This document shows positions 43,091 through 51,696 of a DNA stretch of 64,000 nucleotides, piece after piece (position 1 is the stretch's first letter; each line of letters opens with the position of its first letter). Origin of the DNA: Aminobacter ciceronei (GTDB taxonomy: Bacteria > Pseudomonadota > Alphaproteobacteria > Rhizobiales > Rhizobiaceae); the NCBI RefSeq assembly GCF_014138625.1, contig NZ_JACJHY010000018.1:1-64000 (forward strand), written 5' to 3'. The notes beneath the pieces are model-generated. The model saw only the letters and a program-made list of their open reading frames with translations. It was not told the DNA's origin and made no database searches. The position numbers and the translations under genes were made by a program.

Positions 43091-43209
43091 CATCTTCGAC
43101 GGGGGTGCAGCAACCTCTCCAACCTCCTCGTTCCGATGCGGACGCGGCCCTGGTCGGGCCGCGGGCTCTTCTCTCTCTGACCGCCCATTGTCGCACCGCC
43201 TCCCCGGCG

Positions 43210-43369
43210 TCAAGGACATCGCGGTCCCCCCAATTTTGCCGCCGTCCGCCGGGGCGTCCGTCGACAAAATCGGCTCCCCCGCTCGCCGCCGCTGGCGGTC
43301 GCTTCGCGATCCTGGACCCCTCGACGCGCCGGTGCGGGCTCCTTCCGTCAGAGACGAAAGGAGACCTCC
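43210..43369 (+). promoter_or_regulatory. Family-A structured leader, copy 3
   Basis: TCAAGGAC (43210-43217) followed by ATCGCG, GTCCCCCCAATTTT, a short inner hairpin region, AAAATCGGCTCCCCCGCTCG, CGGTCGC, CGCGAT (43305-43310) and CCTGGACC. ATCGCG pairs with CGCGAT, replacing the GAGCG/CGCTC pairing of copy 1: a compensatory change. The tail TCCGTCAGAGACGAAAGGAGAC matches copy 2. Precedes the 128-aa gene. Confidence 0.65.
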
Positions 43370-43756
43370 ATGACACACCGCAACTTCATCAGCGTCGACG
43401 GCGGCAGCGCCGAATACTGGCGGCAGCGCAAGCAGGCTTTCCGGCTCATCCGCGAGGCGGAACGGGCCGCCGAGGATCTGGCGAGGGCGCCGATCTACAT
43501 CCGTGGTCGCTGGGACGACGAGTACGGTGACTACGAGCCGGTCGAGAACCTTGGTCCTCATGACGACATGGACGATGCGATCCGGGCGATCGAGGCCGAC
43601 GAGACCGCCGTCGGCATCTTGGTGGCGCAGCGCCGGGCGCAGATCGGCAATCATCCCGTCACGGCGGTGATCCGCGCGCTGGCGCAGCTTGACGTCAGCG
43701 GCATCGACGAGGACGTAGAAGGCGACTACGAGCGCCTGCACGGCCCGGACTGGTAG
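43370..43756 (+). CDS. Hypothetical accessory protein (128 aa)
   Basis: 128 residues, charged and mostly helical (YWRQRKQAFRLIREAERAAEDLARAPIYIRGRWDDEYGDYEPVENLGPHDDMDDAIRAIEADE...). No family recognised. It has a GAAAGGAGACC SD and a family-A leader and ends just before a perfect TTCG-loop terminator. It is an insulated cassette like its neighbours. Confidence 0.62.
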   Translation: MTHRNFISVDGGSAEYWRQRKQAFRLIREAERAAEDLARAPIYIRGRWDDEYGDYEPVENLGPHDDMDDAIRAIEADETAVGILVAQRRAQIGNHPVTAVIRALAQLDVSGIDEDVEGDYERLHGPDW

Positions 43757-43767
43757 CGGTCCGCCAG

Positions 43768-43793
43768 CGACAGGCGGCTTCGGCCGCCTGTCG
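43768..43793 (+). terminator. Intrinsic terminator with TTCG tetraloop
   Basis: Perfect 11-bp stem CGACAGGCGGC / GCCGCCTGTCG around TTCG, followed by AATCTCCTTTT. Confidence 0.92.
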
Positions 43794-43812
43794 AATCTCC
43801 TTTTGCACTGGG

Positions 43813-43847
43813 AGCCCTGCCGGCCGGATCGACCGGCCGGCAGGGCT
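43813..43847. repeat. 15-bp perfect hairpin, loop ATCGA
   Basis: AGCCCTGCCGGCCGG pairs perfectly with CCGGCCGGCAGGGCT around ATCGA, the same loop as the hairpin at 40454-40488 although the stems differ. Confidence 0.65.
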
Positions 43848-43863
43848 GATGAAAGGGGGGCAA

Positions 43864-43981
43864 GCCGCCCCTCTCAGGCTCACCCCATGAGGGAAGGGCA
43901 AGCCCCTCCCTCAAACACCCTCCCATGGGGAAAGGGGACGGTTTCCCTCCTCCCTTTCCCCAAACCCCTATCCCTCTCCCG
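43864..43981. other. C/T-rich strand-biased tract
   Basis: About 120 bases dominated by runs of C and T on the plus strand (for example CCCTCCCATGGGG, TTTCCCTCCTCCCTTTCCCC) with local palindromes such as GAGGGAAGGGC-AA-GCCCCTCCCTC. It lies between the accessory cassettes and the downstream end of the minus-strand tra operon. Function unknown; the skew could favour single-stranded or triplex structures. Confidence 0.45.
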
Positions 43982-44002
43982 GATGCGGCCTTCGGCCGCC
44001 GC

Positions 44003-45202
44003 TCAAAAGGGAAGGTCCGGCATCGGTCCGTTGGCGATATCCCACACCCATGCCGACATACCGCTTTCACCGATCAGCTCTGCGAGCCGCTCGCGAAACG
44101 CGGCATCGGCGTCGGCGGGCACGAGATAGAGCGCGGTCGACCCGCCGTCCGCGCGCGCCAGCACCAGGCTCGCCATCGGCTGGGCGGCGGGAAGGTTGTA
44201 ACGCAGCGACTTCACGAAGCCCGCGCCATGCTTCGTCAGCCGCTCGACCAACATCGCCTCATAGCCGGTCTCGACCGGAATCCAGTTCTCGCTGACCGTC
44301 ATTAAGGCAATCGCCTCGACCGTGGCGACGCCGGCCGCGCCGATACCGAAGGTGGCGATGGCAACCAGATGCGAGTCCGCATTGGCGTCCCACAGCGCCA
44401 GCTCGTTGGCGAAGGTCTTCTTCATGCGGCGCTCGACATCCTCGGCCAGCATGAAGGGAAAGCGTGGCGCATGCTTCACCACCAGCCGCGCGCCGATATG
44501 CGACGGCGCGATCTCCTTGACCTCACCGATCAGGATGGCCAGCGATCGCCTGTTGCCGGCCGACTGGATCGCCCGGCTCAGCAGCTCGGCGCGCCTGCGC
44601 ACGATCGCATCCTCGCGCTTCGCGTCGAACATCTCCGGTATATAAAGAGCATGCGCCAGCGGCCTGCCCTTCGCCGTCGAGACGGCGGCGGCGTCGAGAA
44701 GGAACTTGCGCAGCACGGCCCAGTTGCGCCGTCCCGCCATCGCCGGGCGCCAGCGATTGAAGCCAGCCCGATCCCACAGGAAATGCAGCGTCGCCTTCAG
44801 CGAAAGCCGCGCGCCGTCGGCTCTCGCTTCGCCGGCTTCGCGGCTTTCGTTCGCCGCCGGCGCGGCGCGGCCGGCAATTTTCGACAGGCTGAAGCCGAGC
44901 TTCAGCGCCGTCGTGCCGTCCTCGACATTCTCGACGATCGCTTCGCCCTCCACGGCCGCCAGTCCGGACAGGCCGGACGGCGGCTCGTAGGAGTCGCAAT
45001 CGACGTCGTGGCGCAGGCCGGTTCCCGGCATCCGCTTCAGAATGTGCCGGGCCCCGAAGCGGGCGATATACATCGCCACGCCTTCGGGGCAGCACAGGCA
45101 CAGCGGATGCTCGCGGCGCGCATAGGCGTCGGCGAGCAGGTTCGCCGGCGGCTCGCCGTCGACCGCGACGTTAACGCCGCCGATGCGGAGGCGGCGGGTC
45201 AT
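44003..45202 (-). CDS. DUF1173 family protein
   Basis: 399 residues, soluble. N-terminus [50 protein letters not shown], followed by LKRMPGTGLRHDVDCDSYEPP, which is the cysteine-containing DUF1173 signature and may bind a metal (CLCC...C). The family is linked to Ti-type tra operons; function unknown. The ATG overlaps the traG stop by 4 bases, so it is the last gene of the traC-traD-traG operon. Confidence 0.82.
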   Translation of the reverse strand: MTRRLRIGGVNVAVDGEPPANLLADAYARREHPLCLCCPEGVAMYIARFGARHILKRMPGTGLRHDVDCDSYEPPSGLSGLAAVEGEAIVENVEDGTTALKLGFSLSKIAGRAAPAANESREAGEARADGARLSLKATLHFLWDRAGFNRWRPAMAGRRNWAVLRKFLLDAAAVSTAKGRPLAHALYIPEMFDAKREDAIVRRRAELLSRAIQSAGNRRSLAILIGEVKEIAPSHIGARLVVKHAPRFPFMLAEDVERRMKKTFANELALWDANADSHLVAIATFGIGAAGVATVEAIALMTVSENWIPVETGYEAMLVERLTKHGAGFVKSLRYNLPAAQPMASLVLARADGGSTALYLVPADADAAFRERLAELIGESGMSAWVWDIANGPMPDLPF

Positions 45203-47121
45203 GTCGGCTTCTCCCGATGGAACCTGTTCTCGCCGACACATGCTTTCATGTCGTCGCGCCGGAACCAGATCGCGCGGCCGCAACGCAGCGGCGCGTTGCC
45301 GGCCGTGAACACGATCTGTTCGTCGGCGCGCATGCGCATGATCTCGTGCGGCAGGATCAGCGGCCGCCGCGTCAATTGCTTCGAACGCGTGCGCGACGAA
45401 CCCGACATCTGGCTCGACCGGCTCAGCTGGTCGACCTCCACCGTGGTGTCGCCGCAGCGTTTGGAGATGTAGTCGGCCGTATCGGGGTCATTGATCGCCG
45501 AGAAGCTGATCCACGACGCGCTCTCGAACCATTTCGACGAAGCGTCACGACCGCCATAGGCCTCGCGCATTTGGCCGAGCGACTGGAAGATCAGCGTCAG
45601 CGTGATGCCGTATTTGCGGCCGGCGTCGCGCGCGGTTTCGAGGATGCGCAGATAGCCAAGCCGCGCCACCTCATCGAGCAGAAACAGCGAGCGGCCCTGG
45701 ACGTCGCCGGCGCGGTTGTAGATCGCGTTGAGGAACGATCCGATCACCACGCGCGCCAGACCCGGATGCGCCTCCAGCACCTTCAGGTCGAGGGCGATGA
45801 AGATGTCGGTATTGCCGCCCGCCAGATCGTCGGTGGAAAAGGCATTGCCGGACACCAGTGCGGCGTAATTCGGGTATGACAGCCAATGCGTCTCCTTCAC
45901 CGCATTGGCATAGACGCCGGAAAAAGTCTCCGGCGTCATGTTGACGAAGACGGCGACGTTCTCCTTCACGAAGTCCGATTCCGACTGTTCGTAGATGCGC
46001 GTCAGACGCTCGCGCAGCTTCGGCTCCGGCTCGCTGAGATTGGACCGGACCTGGCGCAGCGTCTGTTCCTCTTTCTCCGTGTGGCCCGAGAGGCAGACAT
46101 CGGCGATCAGCGCGGTGAGGAGCTGCATGGCCGAGGCGCGGAAGAAGTCGTCGCGGATCGATGTCTGCCGCGCATTGTCGGTCATCACCCAGGTTGCCAC
46201 GGCGACGATGTCCTCTTCCTTCGTCCCCTTGAAGCGACCAATCCAGTCGAGGGCGTTGAAGCCGGTGGACGGGTCCGTCGGATCGAGGACGATCACGTTG
46301 CGGCCCGCCTTGCGGCGATGCTCGATCACCATCGGCGCGACCTCGCTGGATGGGTCGAGCACCACCAGGCCGCCGCCCCATTTGAGCGCTGTCGGGATCG
46401 TCACCGACGTGGTCTTGAAGCCGCCCGATCCGGCAAAGACGATGCCGTGCGAGGATCCGAAGCTGCCGTCGAAGCACAGGAGTGGAGATCGCCCGCCGGC
46501 GCCCCATGTGTCGCGGGCATCGGCGCGGAACGGCACCGCGGCCACGCTGTCGCGGTCGACCCGATAGCGCTCGCCGATAACGATCCCGCCCGCGTCGGGA
46601 AACATCGCTCCCGCCTCCTGCATCTTCATCCAGTCGGCATCGCCATGCACCGCGCGCCTGCCGCGCATGCGGCGCGGCGCCGGCGCGGCGAAAGCGGCGT
46701 TGCCGCGCAACCCGACACGCAGGGCGAAGATGCCTGCGAACAGCGCGGCACCTGCTCCCATCAATGTCGCGGCATCAGCAAAGGCGAATACCGAGTGATC
46801 CGGCGGCACGCGCTCGGCGAGGCCGGACAACCGCGTCATCTCGCGCCCGCCGGCGAGCAGGACCGTCGCCAAGCCGCCGGCCGCGACGCTCCAACCAGCG
46901 GCCTTGATGTTCGCCGCGCCGGCCGCGGCGAACAGGAAGATCATGCCGACCGCTCCCGCCGCCGCATAGGGCAGAGCCAGTCCGACGCGTCCCAGCGTCA
47001 TCCGCGCACCGTCGCTCTGTCCGAAGCCGGCCAGCCACTGCTCGATGCCGGTCATGCCGATCGCACTAGCGATCATCAGACCGGCCGGGACCGTCGCGAG
47101 CAGGAGCCTAGTCGCGGCCAT
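45199..47121 (-). CDS. traG: Type IV coupling protein TraG (VirD4-like)
   Basis: 640 residues. N-terminal membrane helices occupy about residues 5-130; a cytoplasmic ATPase follows with Walker [14 protein letters not shown], Walker [12 protein letters not shown] and the TraG/VirD4 motifs [12 protein letters not shown] and YKTGQ-like downstream segments ([13 protein letters not shown]). The protein links the relaxosome (TraA-oriT) to the type IV secretion channel. The Walker A here has KTTS, the form usual in the TraG branch. The start at 47,121 has GGAGG 9 bases upstream and overlaps traD. Confidence 0.93.
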   Translation of the reverse strand: MAATRLLLATVPAGLMIASAIGMTGIEQWLAGFGQSDGARMTLGRVGLALPYAAAGAVGMIFLFAAAGAANIKAAGWSVAAGGLATVLLAGGREMTRLSGLAERVPPDHSVFAFADAATLMGAGAALFAGIFALRVGLRGNAAFAAPAPRRMRGRRAVHGDADWMKMQEAGAMFPDAGGIVIGERYRVDRDSVAAVPFRADARDTWGAGGRSPLLCFDGSFGSSHGIVFAGSGGFKTTSVTIPTALKWGGGLVVLDPSSEVAPMVIEHRRKAGRNVIVLDPTDPSTGFNALDWIGRFKGTKEEDIVAVATWVMTDNARQTSIRDDFFRASAMQLLTALIADVCLSGHTEKEEQTLRQVRSNLSEPEPKLRERLTRIYEQSESDFVKENVAVFVNMTPETFSGVYANAVKETHWLSYPNYAALVSGNAFSTDDLAGGNTDIFIALDLKVLEAHPGLARVVIGSFLNAIYNRAGDVQGRSLFLLDEVARLGYLRILETARDAGRKYGITLTLIFQSLGQMREAYGGRDASSKWFESASWISFSAINDPDTADYISKRCGDTTVEVDQLSRSSQMSGSSRTRSKQLTRRPLILPHEIMRMRADEQIVFTAGNAPLRCGRAIWFRRDDMKACVGENRFHREKPT

Positions 47122-47323
47122 GACAGAGCGCCTCCGCTCCGAGCGCAACGAGCCTCGCCCGCTCGCTCTCATCCCGCTCGGCCCGCCGGCGCCCGTCCAC
47201 CAGCAGGCCGAGCAACAGTTCATGTTGCCCGGCCTGCAACCCGGCTTTCAGGACCAGTCCGCCAAGCGCGATCTTCTCGCGCGTGTCCTTCTTCCGGGCT
47301 TCCGATGTCGCCAGCCTGCTCAT
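47108..47323 (-). CDS. traD: Conjugal transfer protein TraD
   Basis: 71 residues: [44 protein letters not shown]... matching the small TraD of Ti plasmids (not the F-plasmid coupling protein of the same name). It is thought to belong to the relaxosome, partnered with TraC. It overlaps the start of traG by 14 bases and lies 4 bases from traC. The longer upstream frame is rejected because it would overlap traC. Confidence 0.9.
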   Translation of the reverse strand: MSRLATSEARKKDTREKIALGGLVLKAGLQAGQHELLLGLLVDGRRRAERDESERARLVALGAEALCHGRD

Positions 47324-47327
47324 GCGC

Positions 47328-47639
47328 TCAGCCCTCGCCAGTCTCGCCCGAAGCCGCGCCAGGCGTGACCGCCGTGGCGGCCGGTTTGCGCCCACCCCCG
47401 CCGCGCCTATCCTGCTTCCCATCGCTCCCTCCGCGAAACCGTCCCGCCAGTTCCTCGAACGCTGCGAGCAGCGCCGTCTCCTCGATCTCGATCTCGCCAA
47501 GCCCGGCCCTGAGCGCGATGCGGCCGATGCGCTCGGCCTCGCGGGTCTCGGCCTGCCGAAGCTGATCCTGTAGCCTGGCGATCTCTTCCCTGATCTTCGA
47601 CGATGGTTTCTTCATTTCCGCCTGTGCCTCCGTGCTCAT
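47328..47639 (-). CDS. traC: Conjugal transfer protein TraC
   Basis: 103 residues with the TraC-like pattern [59 protein letters not shown] and a disordered Gly/Pro tail. TraC assists relaxase activity at oriT in Ti plasmids. The first ATG is 47,639; [10 protein letters not shown] at 47,615 is an alternative. It is the first gene of the minus-strand traCDG-DUF1173 operon, transcribed away from oriT. Confidence 0.9.
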   Translation of the reverse strand: MSTEAQAEMKKPSSKIREEIARLQDQLRQAETREAERIGRIALRAGLGEIEIEETALLAAFEELAGRFRGGSDGKQDRRGGGGRKPAATAVTPGAASGETGEG

Positions 47640-47758
47640 TTCCGTCGATTGTCTGCGAGCAGAATCCCGCGAATGGAGGCGTCCGGCGACTAATAGAAAT
47701 GCTAGTCGGCGAAGCCGATCAGGTTTGAGATCATCCCGGCCGTTCCGAAGGAAGGGTT

Positions 47759-47800
47759 CAAGGGCGCAGTAATACGTCGCTGGCGCGACGTGCTGCTCAG
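47759..47800. other. oriT: Ti-type origin of transfer (oriT)
   Basis: CAAGGGCGCAGTAATACGTCGCTGGCGCGACG lies between divergent traC and traA. The motif AAGGGCGCA is the conserved core of the pTi/RSF1010 nick-region family, and ACGTCGC-TGGC-GCGACGT (47774-47791) is the adjacent perfect 7-bp inverted repeat. This position, between traC and traA, is where oriT lies in Ti plasmids. The exact nick position is not determined here. Confidence 0.85.
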
Positions 47801-47866
47801 TCCGGCCCGGGCAGGGCCGCTTCCGAGGAACACGATGCTCGTATTCCGTCGGGAGCCGGTCCTACC

Positions 47867-50800
47867 ATGGCGATCACGCATTTTACGCCCCAGCTCATCG
47901 GTCGCAGCGGCGGTCGCAGCGCGTTGCTGGCGGCCGCCTACCGGCATTGCGCAAGGATGACGCATGAGAGCGAGGGCCGCACGGTCGATTTCTCCAACAA
48001 GGGTAATCTCGGCCACGAGGAGTTCCTGCTGTCTCCGGACGCACCGCAATGGGTGCGGGCGCTGATCGCCGATCGTTCCGTGGCGGGCGCTGCGGAGGCC
48101 TTCTGGAACACGGTCGAGGCCTTCGAGAAGCGCGAGGACGCGCAGTTCGCCAAGGAGTTCATCATCGCGCTGCCGGTCGAGTTGTCGAAGGAGCAGAACA
48201 TCGCGCTGATGCGGCAGTTCGTGATCGAACAGGTTCTGGCGCGCGGGCAGGTCGCGGACTGGGTCTATCACGACGAACCGGGCAATCCGCATGTCCATCT
48301 GATGACGACGCTGAGGCCGCTCACCGAGAATGGCTTTGGTCCGAAGAAGGTCGCGGTGGCGGGCGAGGACGGGCAACCGCTGCGCAACAAACAGGGCAAG
48401 ATCCAATACCGGCTATGGGCTGGCGAGAAGAAGGAATTCCTGCAACAGCGCAATGGCTGGCTCGATCTCCAGAACCAGCATCTGGCGCTCGCAGGATTGG
48501 AGATCCGTGTCGATGGCCGCTCCTATGCAGAGCGTGGCATCGAGCTGGAGCCGACCGCCCATATCGGCGCCGGCGCGAAGGCGATCCAGCGCAAGGCCGA
48601 GCGTGAGGGATGGTCGCCGTCGCTGGAGCGCATCGAGATCGCCGAAACGCGAAAGTCAGCGAATGCAGCGCGGATCCTCAAGCGTCCCGAGATCGTGCTC
48701 GACCTCCTGACCTCCGAAATGAGCGTCTTCGACGAACGCGACATCGCCAGGGTATTGAATCGCTACGTCGACGATGCGGCGACCTTCCAGGCGCTGATGA
48801 CGCGTATCCTGCAGAGCCCGGATCTGCTGCGGCTGGAACGTCCCACGGTCGATTTCGAGACCGGCCGCAAGATCCCGTCCCGCTACACGACGCGGGAGAT
48901 GATCCGGCTCGAGGCCGGGATGGCAAACCGGGCGATCTGGCTGTCGGTGAAGGCGACGCACGGCGTTCGCGAGACGGTGCTGGAAAGCGTCTTCGATCGC
49001 CATGAGCGGCTTTCCGACGAACAGCGAACCGCGATCGAACATGTCACGAAGGCCGGACGCATCACTACCGTCGTCGGTCGCGCCGGCGCCGGCAAGACCA
49101 CGATGATGAAGGCCGCGCGCGAGGCATGGGAACTTGCCGGCTATCGCGTCATCGGCGGCACGCTGGCCGGCAAGGCCGCAGAAGGATTGCAGAAGGAGGC
49201 AGGCATTGAAAGCCGGACGCTCGCCTCCTGGGAACTGCGCTGGAAGGACGGACGGGATGCGCTGACCGACAAGACGGTCATGGTGATCGACGAGGCCGGC
49301 ATGGTCGCCTCGAAGCAGATGGCGTATTTCGTCGAGACGGCGGTCCGGTTCAGCGCCAAGCTGGTGCTGATCGGCGATCCCGAGCAGTTGCAGCCGATCG
49401 AGGCGGGCGCGTCCTTCCGCGCCATTGTCGAGCGCATCGGCTATGCCGAACTGGAGCGCATCTATCGCCAACGCGAGGAATGGATGCGCACCGCATCGCT
49501 CGACCTCGCGCGTGGCAATGTCGCCAAGGCCATCGGCGCCTACAATGGTCATGGCAAGGTGATCGGAGAAAAGCTGAAGGCGCAGGCGATCACCAGCCTG
49601 ATCGCTGCCTGGGATCTTGAATACGATCCGGCGAAGTCGACGCTGATCCTGGCGCATCTTCGCCGCGATGTCCGCGAGCTCAATCGCCTTGCCCGCGAAA
49701 AGATGGTCGAGCGTGGTGTGGTCGGAGCCGGTCACGCGTTCCGGACGGAAGACGGGATGCGCAGCTTCGATGCTGGCGACCAGATCGTGTTCCTGAAGAA
49801 CGACGGCGCACTCGGCGTGAAGAACGGTATGATTGCGCGTGTCGTCGAAGCGGCCCCCGGCCGCATAGTCGCGGAGCTCGGAGAGGGCGCCGATCGACGC
49901 CATGTCGCGGTCGAGCAGCGCCACTACCGCAATATCGATCACGGCTATGCGACGACCATCCACAAATCGCAGGGCGCGACCGTCGACCGGGTCAAGGTGC
50001 TGGCTTCGCTCTCGCTGGATCGCCACCTGACCTACGTCGCGTTGACCCGCCATCGCGAGGATGTGGCGCTCTATTACGGCAAGCGCTCCTTCGCCAAGGC
50101 GGGCGGGCTTGAGCATATCCTGTCACGGAAGAGGGCCAAGGAAACCACGCTCGATTACGAGCGCGGCACGCTCTACCGGCAGGCGCTGCGCTTCGCCGAG
50201 AACCGCGGCATGCACATCGTCAAGGTCGCCCGCACGCTGGTCCGCGACCGGCTCGACTGGACGCTGCGCCAGAAGCAGCGTCTTGCCGACACGGCAAATC
50301 GGCTGCGCGCGATCGGCGCCCGGCTCGGGCTGCTCGACACCGGACAATCGCATTCACTGAAGGAGGCACGGCCCATGGTCGCCGGCATCAAAACGTTCGC
50401 CAAATCCGTTCCCGACATTGTCGAGGAGAAGCTTCATGCCGACCCCGCCGTGAAGAAGCAGTGGGAGGAGGTCTCGACGCGCTTCCGTTACGTGTTCGCC
50501 GATCCGGAGACGGCCTTCCGCGCGATGAATTTCGACGCGGTGCTGACGAACAGCGATACCGCGCGGCAGACGCTGGCGAAACTCGTCGGCGAACCCGCCT
50601 CGATCGGGCCGTTGAAGGGCGGAACCGGCATTCTTGCCGGCAAGACGCAGCGCGAGGAACGGCGCGTGGCCGAGCTGAATGTCCCGGCGCTGAAGCGCGA
50701 CATCGAACGCTATCTCGATCTTCGCCAGACGGCCGGCGAGAAAATCGCGGCCGAGGAGCAGGCGGTGCGCCGGCGCGCGTCGATCGACATACCGGCGCTC

Positions 50801-51169
50801 TCGTCCGACGCCTATCGCGTTCTGGAGCGCGTGCGCGACGCGATCGACCGCAACGACCTGCCGGCAGCACTCGGCTACGCCGTCAGCAATCGCGAGATCA
50901 AGACCGAGATCGACGGCTTCACCAAGGCGGTGGCCGAGCGTTTTGGCCAACGAAGCTTGCTGGTGAGCGAGGCGAAAAGCCCATCCGGAAAGCTGTTCGA
51001 CAAGGTGGCCGACGGCATGGCGCCGGCGGAGAAGCAGAAGCTCGCCGAAGCCTGGCCGGTGATGCGCGCCGCCCAGCAGATCGCCGCCCAGGAGCGAACG
51101 ACCGAAGCGCTGAAGCAGAGCGAGAATTTGCGCCTGTCGCAACGCCAGAGCTCGTTGCTGAAGCAGTGA
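47867..51169 (+). CDS. traA: Ti-type conjugative relaxase TraA
   Basis: 1100 residues. The N-terminal MobA/MobL (MOBQ) relaxase domain begins MAITHFTPQLIGR, with the metal-binding HxH in NPHVHLM (His142, His144) and the catalytic Tyr likely in the early AAYRHCARM segment. A RecD-like helicase domain follows: Walker A GRAGAGKTTM (about residue 405), DEAGMV motif, IGDPEQLQPIEAG and HKSQGATVDRV. The C-terminal part is helical. It nicks oriT and unwinds the transferred strand. Encoded just right of the oriT, followed by traF, traB and traH. Confidence 0.95.
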   Translation: MAITHFTPQLIGRSGGRSALLAAAYRHCARMTHESEGRTVDFSNKGNLGHEEFLLSPDAPQWVRALIADRSVAGAAEAFWNTVEAFEKREDAQFAKEFIIALPVELSKEQNIALMRQFVIEQVLARGQVADWVYHDEPGNPHVHLMTTLRPLTENGFGPKKVAVAGEDGQPLRNKQGKIQYRLWAGEKKEFLQQRNGWLDLQNQHLALAGLEIRVDGRSYAERGIELEPTAHIGAGAKAIQRKAEREGWSPSLERIEIAETRKSANAARILKRPEIVLDLLTSEMSVFDERDIARVLNRYVDDAATFQALMTRILQSPDLLRLERPTVDFETGRKIPSRYTTREMIRLEAGMANRAIWLSVKATHGVRETVLESVFDRHERLSDEQRTAIEHVTKAGRITTVVGRAGAGKTTMMKAAREAWELAGYRVIGGTLAGKAAEGLQKEAGIESRTLASWELRWKDGRDALTDKTVMVIDEAGMVASKQMAYFVETAVRFSAKLVLIGDPEQLQPIEAGASFRAIVERIGYAELERIYRQREEWMRTASLDLARGNVAKAIGAYNGHGKVIGEKLKAQAITSLIAAWDLEYDPAKSTLILAHLRRDVRELNRLAREKMVERGVVGAGHAFRTEDGMRSFDAGDQIVFLKNDGALGVKNGMIARVVEAAPGRIVAELGEGADRRHVAVEQRHYRNIDHGYATTIHKSQGATVDRVKVLASLSLDRHLTYVALTRHREDVALYYGKRSFAKAGGLEHILSRKRAKETTLDYERGTLYRQALRFAENRGMHIVKVARTLVRDRLDWTLRQKQRLADTANRLRAIGARLGLLDTGQSHSLKEARPMVAGIKTFAKSVPDIVEEKLHADPAVKKQWEEVSTRFRYVFADPETAFRAMNFDAVLTNSDTARQTLAKLVGEPASIGPLKGGTGILAGKTQREERRVAELNVPALKRDIERYLDLRQTAGEKIAAEEQAVRRRASIDIPALSSDAYRVLERVRDAIDRNDLPAALGYAVSNREIKTEIDGFTKAVAERFGQRSLLVSEAKSPSGKLFDKVADGMAPAEKQKLAEAWPVMRAAQQIAAQERTTEALKQSENLRLSQRQSSLLKQ

Positions 51170-51696
51170 GACGTCGCGGCGCCATCATACTCGCCATCAC
51201 CGGAGCGGCCTTCCTGTCCGCGCTGACGGCCGCCGGTTGGCTCGGCGGCTTGCGTATCAATCTGACGCCGAGCTATCCGCTCGGCCTGTGGCGCATCGAG
51301 GCGCTGCAACGACCGGTCGCCAACGGCGATCTCGTCTTCATCTGCCCGCCGATCACGCCGGCCTTCGCCGCAGCATACGCCCGCGGCTATGTCCGCCGCG
51401 GTCTTTGCCCCGACTGGTTCAGCCCACTCATAAAAACGGTAGTGGCGATGGAGGGCCAAGCGGTCGACATAGGCGAGCATGTATCGGTCGACGGGCAGCC
51501 TCTCAACCATTCCGAAATGCGTCGCGCGGACGCCGAGGGCAGGGCGCTCGACGCCTGGTCAGGTGGCGTCGTCCCGACCGGCTTCCTCTATCTGCACTCG
51601 GATTTTGTCGGCTCCTATGACTCGCGGTACTTTGGACCGATCCCGGAAAGCGGCGTGCTCGGCCTCGCCCGTCCGGTCTTCACCGTGGATCCCTGA
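51166..51696 (+). CDS. traF: TraF, signal-peptidase-like conjugation protease
   Basis: 176 residues, S26-type peptidase fold. N-terminal membrane anchor (AIILAITGAAFLSALTAAGWLG), catalytic Ser in TPSYPLGLWRI and general-base Lys in IKTVVAMEG. In Ti plasmids TraF matures the TrbC pilin by cyclisation. The GTG start at 51,166 overlaps the traA stop (GTGA). Confidence 0.88.
   Translation: MRRRGAIILAITGAAFLSALTAAGWLGGLRINLTPSYPLGLWRIEALQRPVANGDLVFICPPITPAFAAAYARGYVRRGLCPDWFSPLIKTVVAMEGQAVDIGEHVSVDGQPLNHSEMRRADAEGRALDAWSGGVVPTGFLYLHSDFVGSYDSRYFGPIPESGVLGLARPVFTVDP

Noticed and set aside
45886..47565. 559-codon plus-strand frame
   Set aside because: Antisense to traG, which has Walker motifs and operon overlaps.
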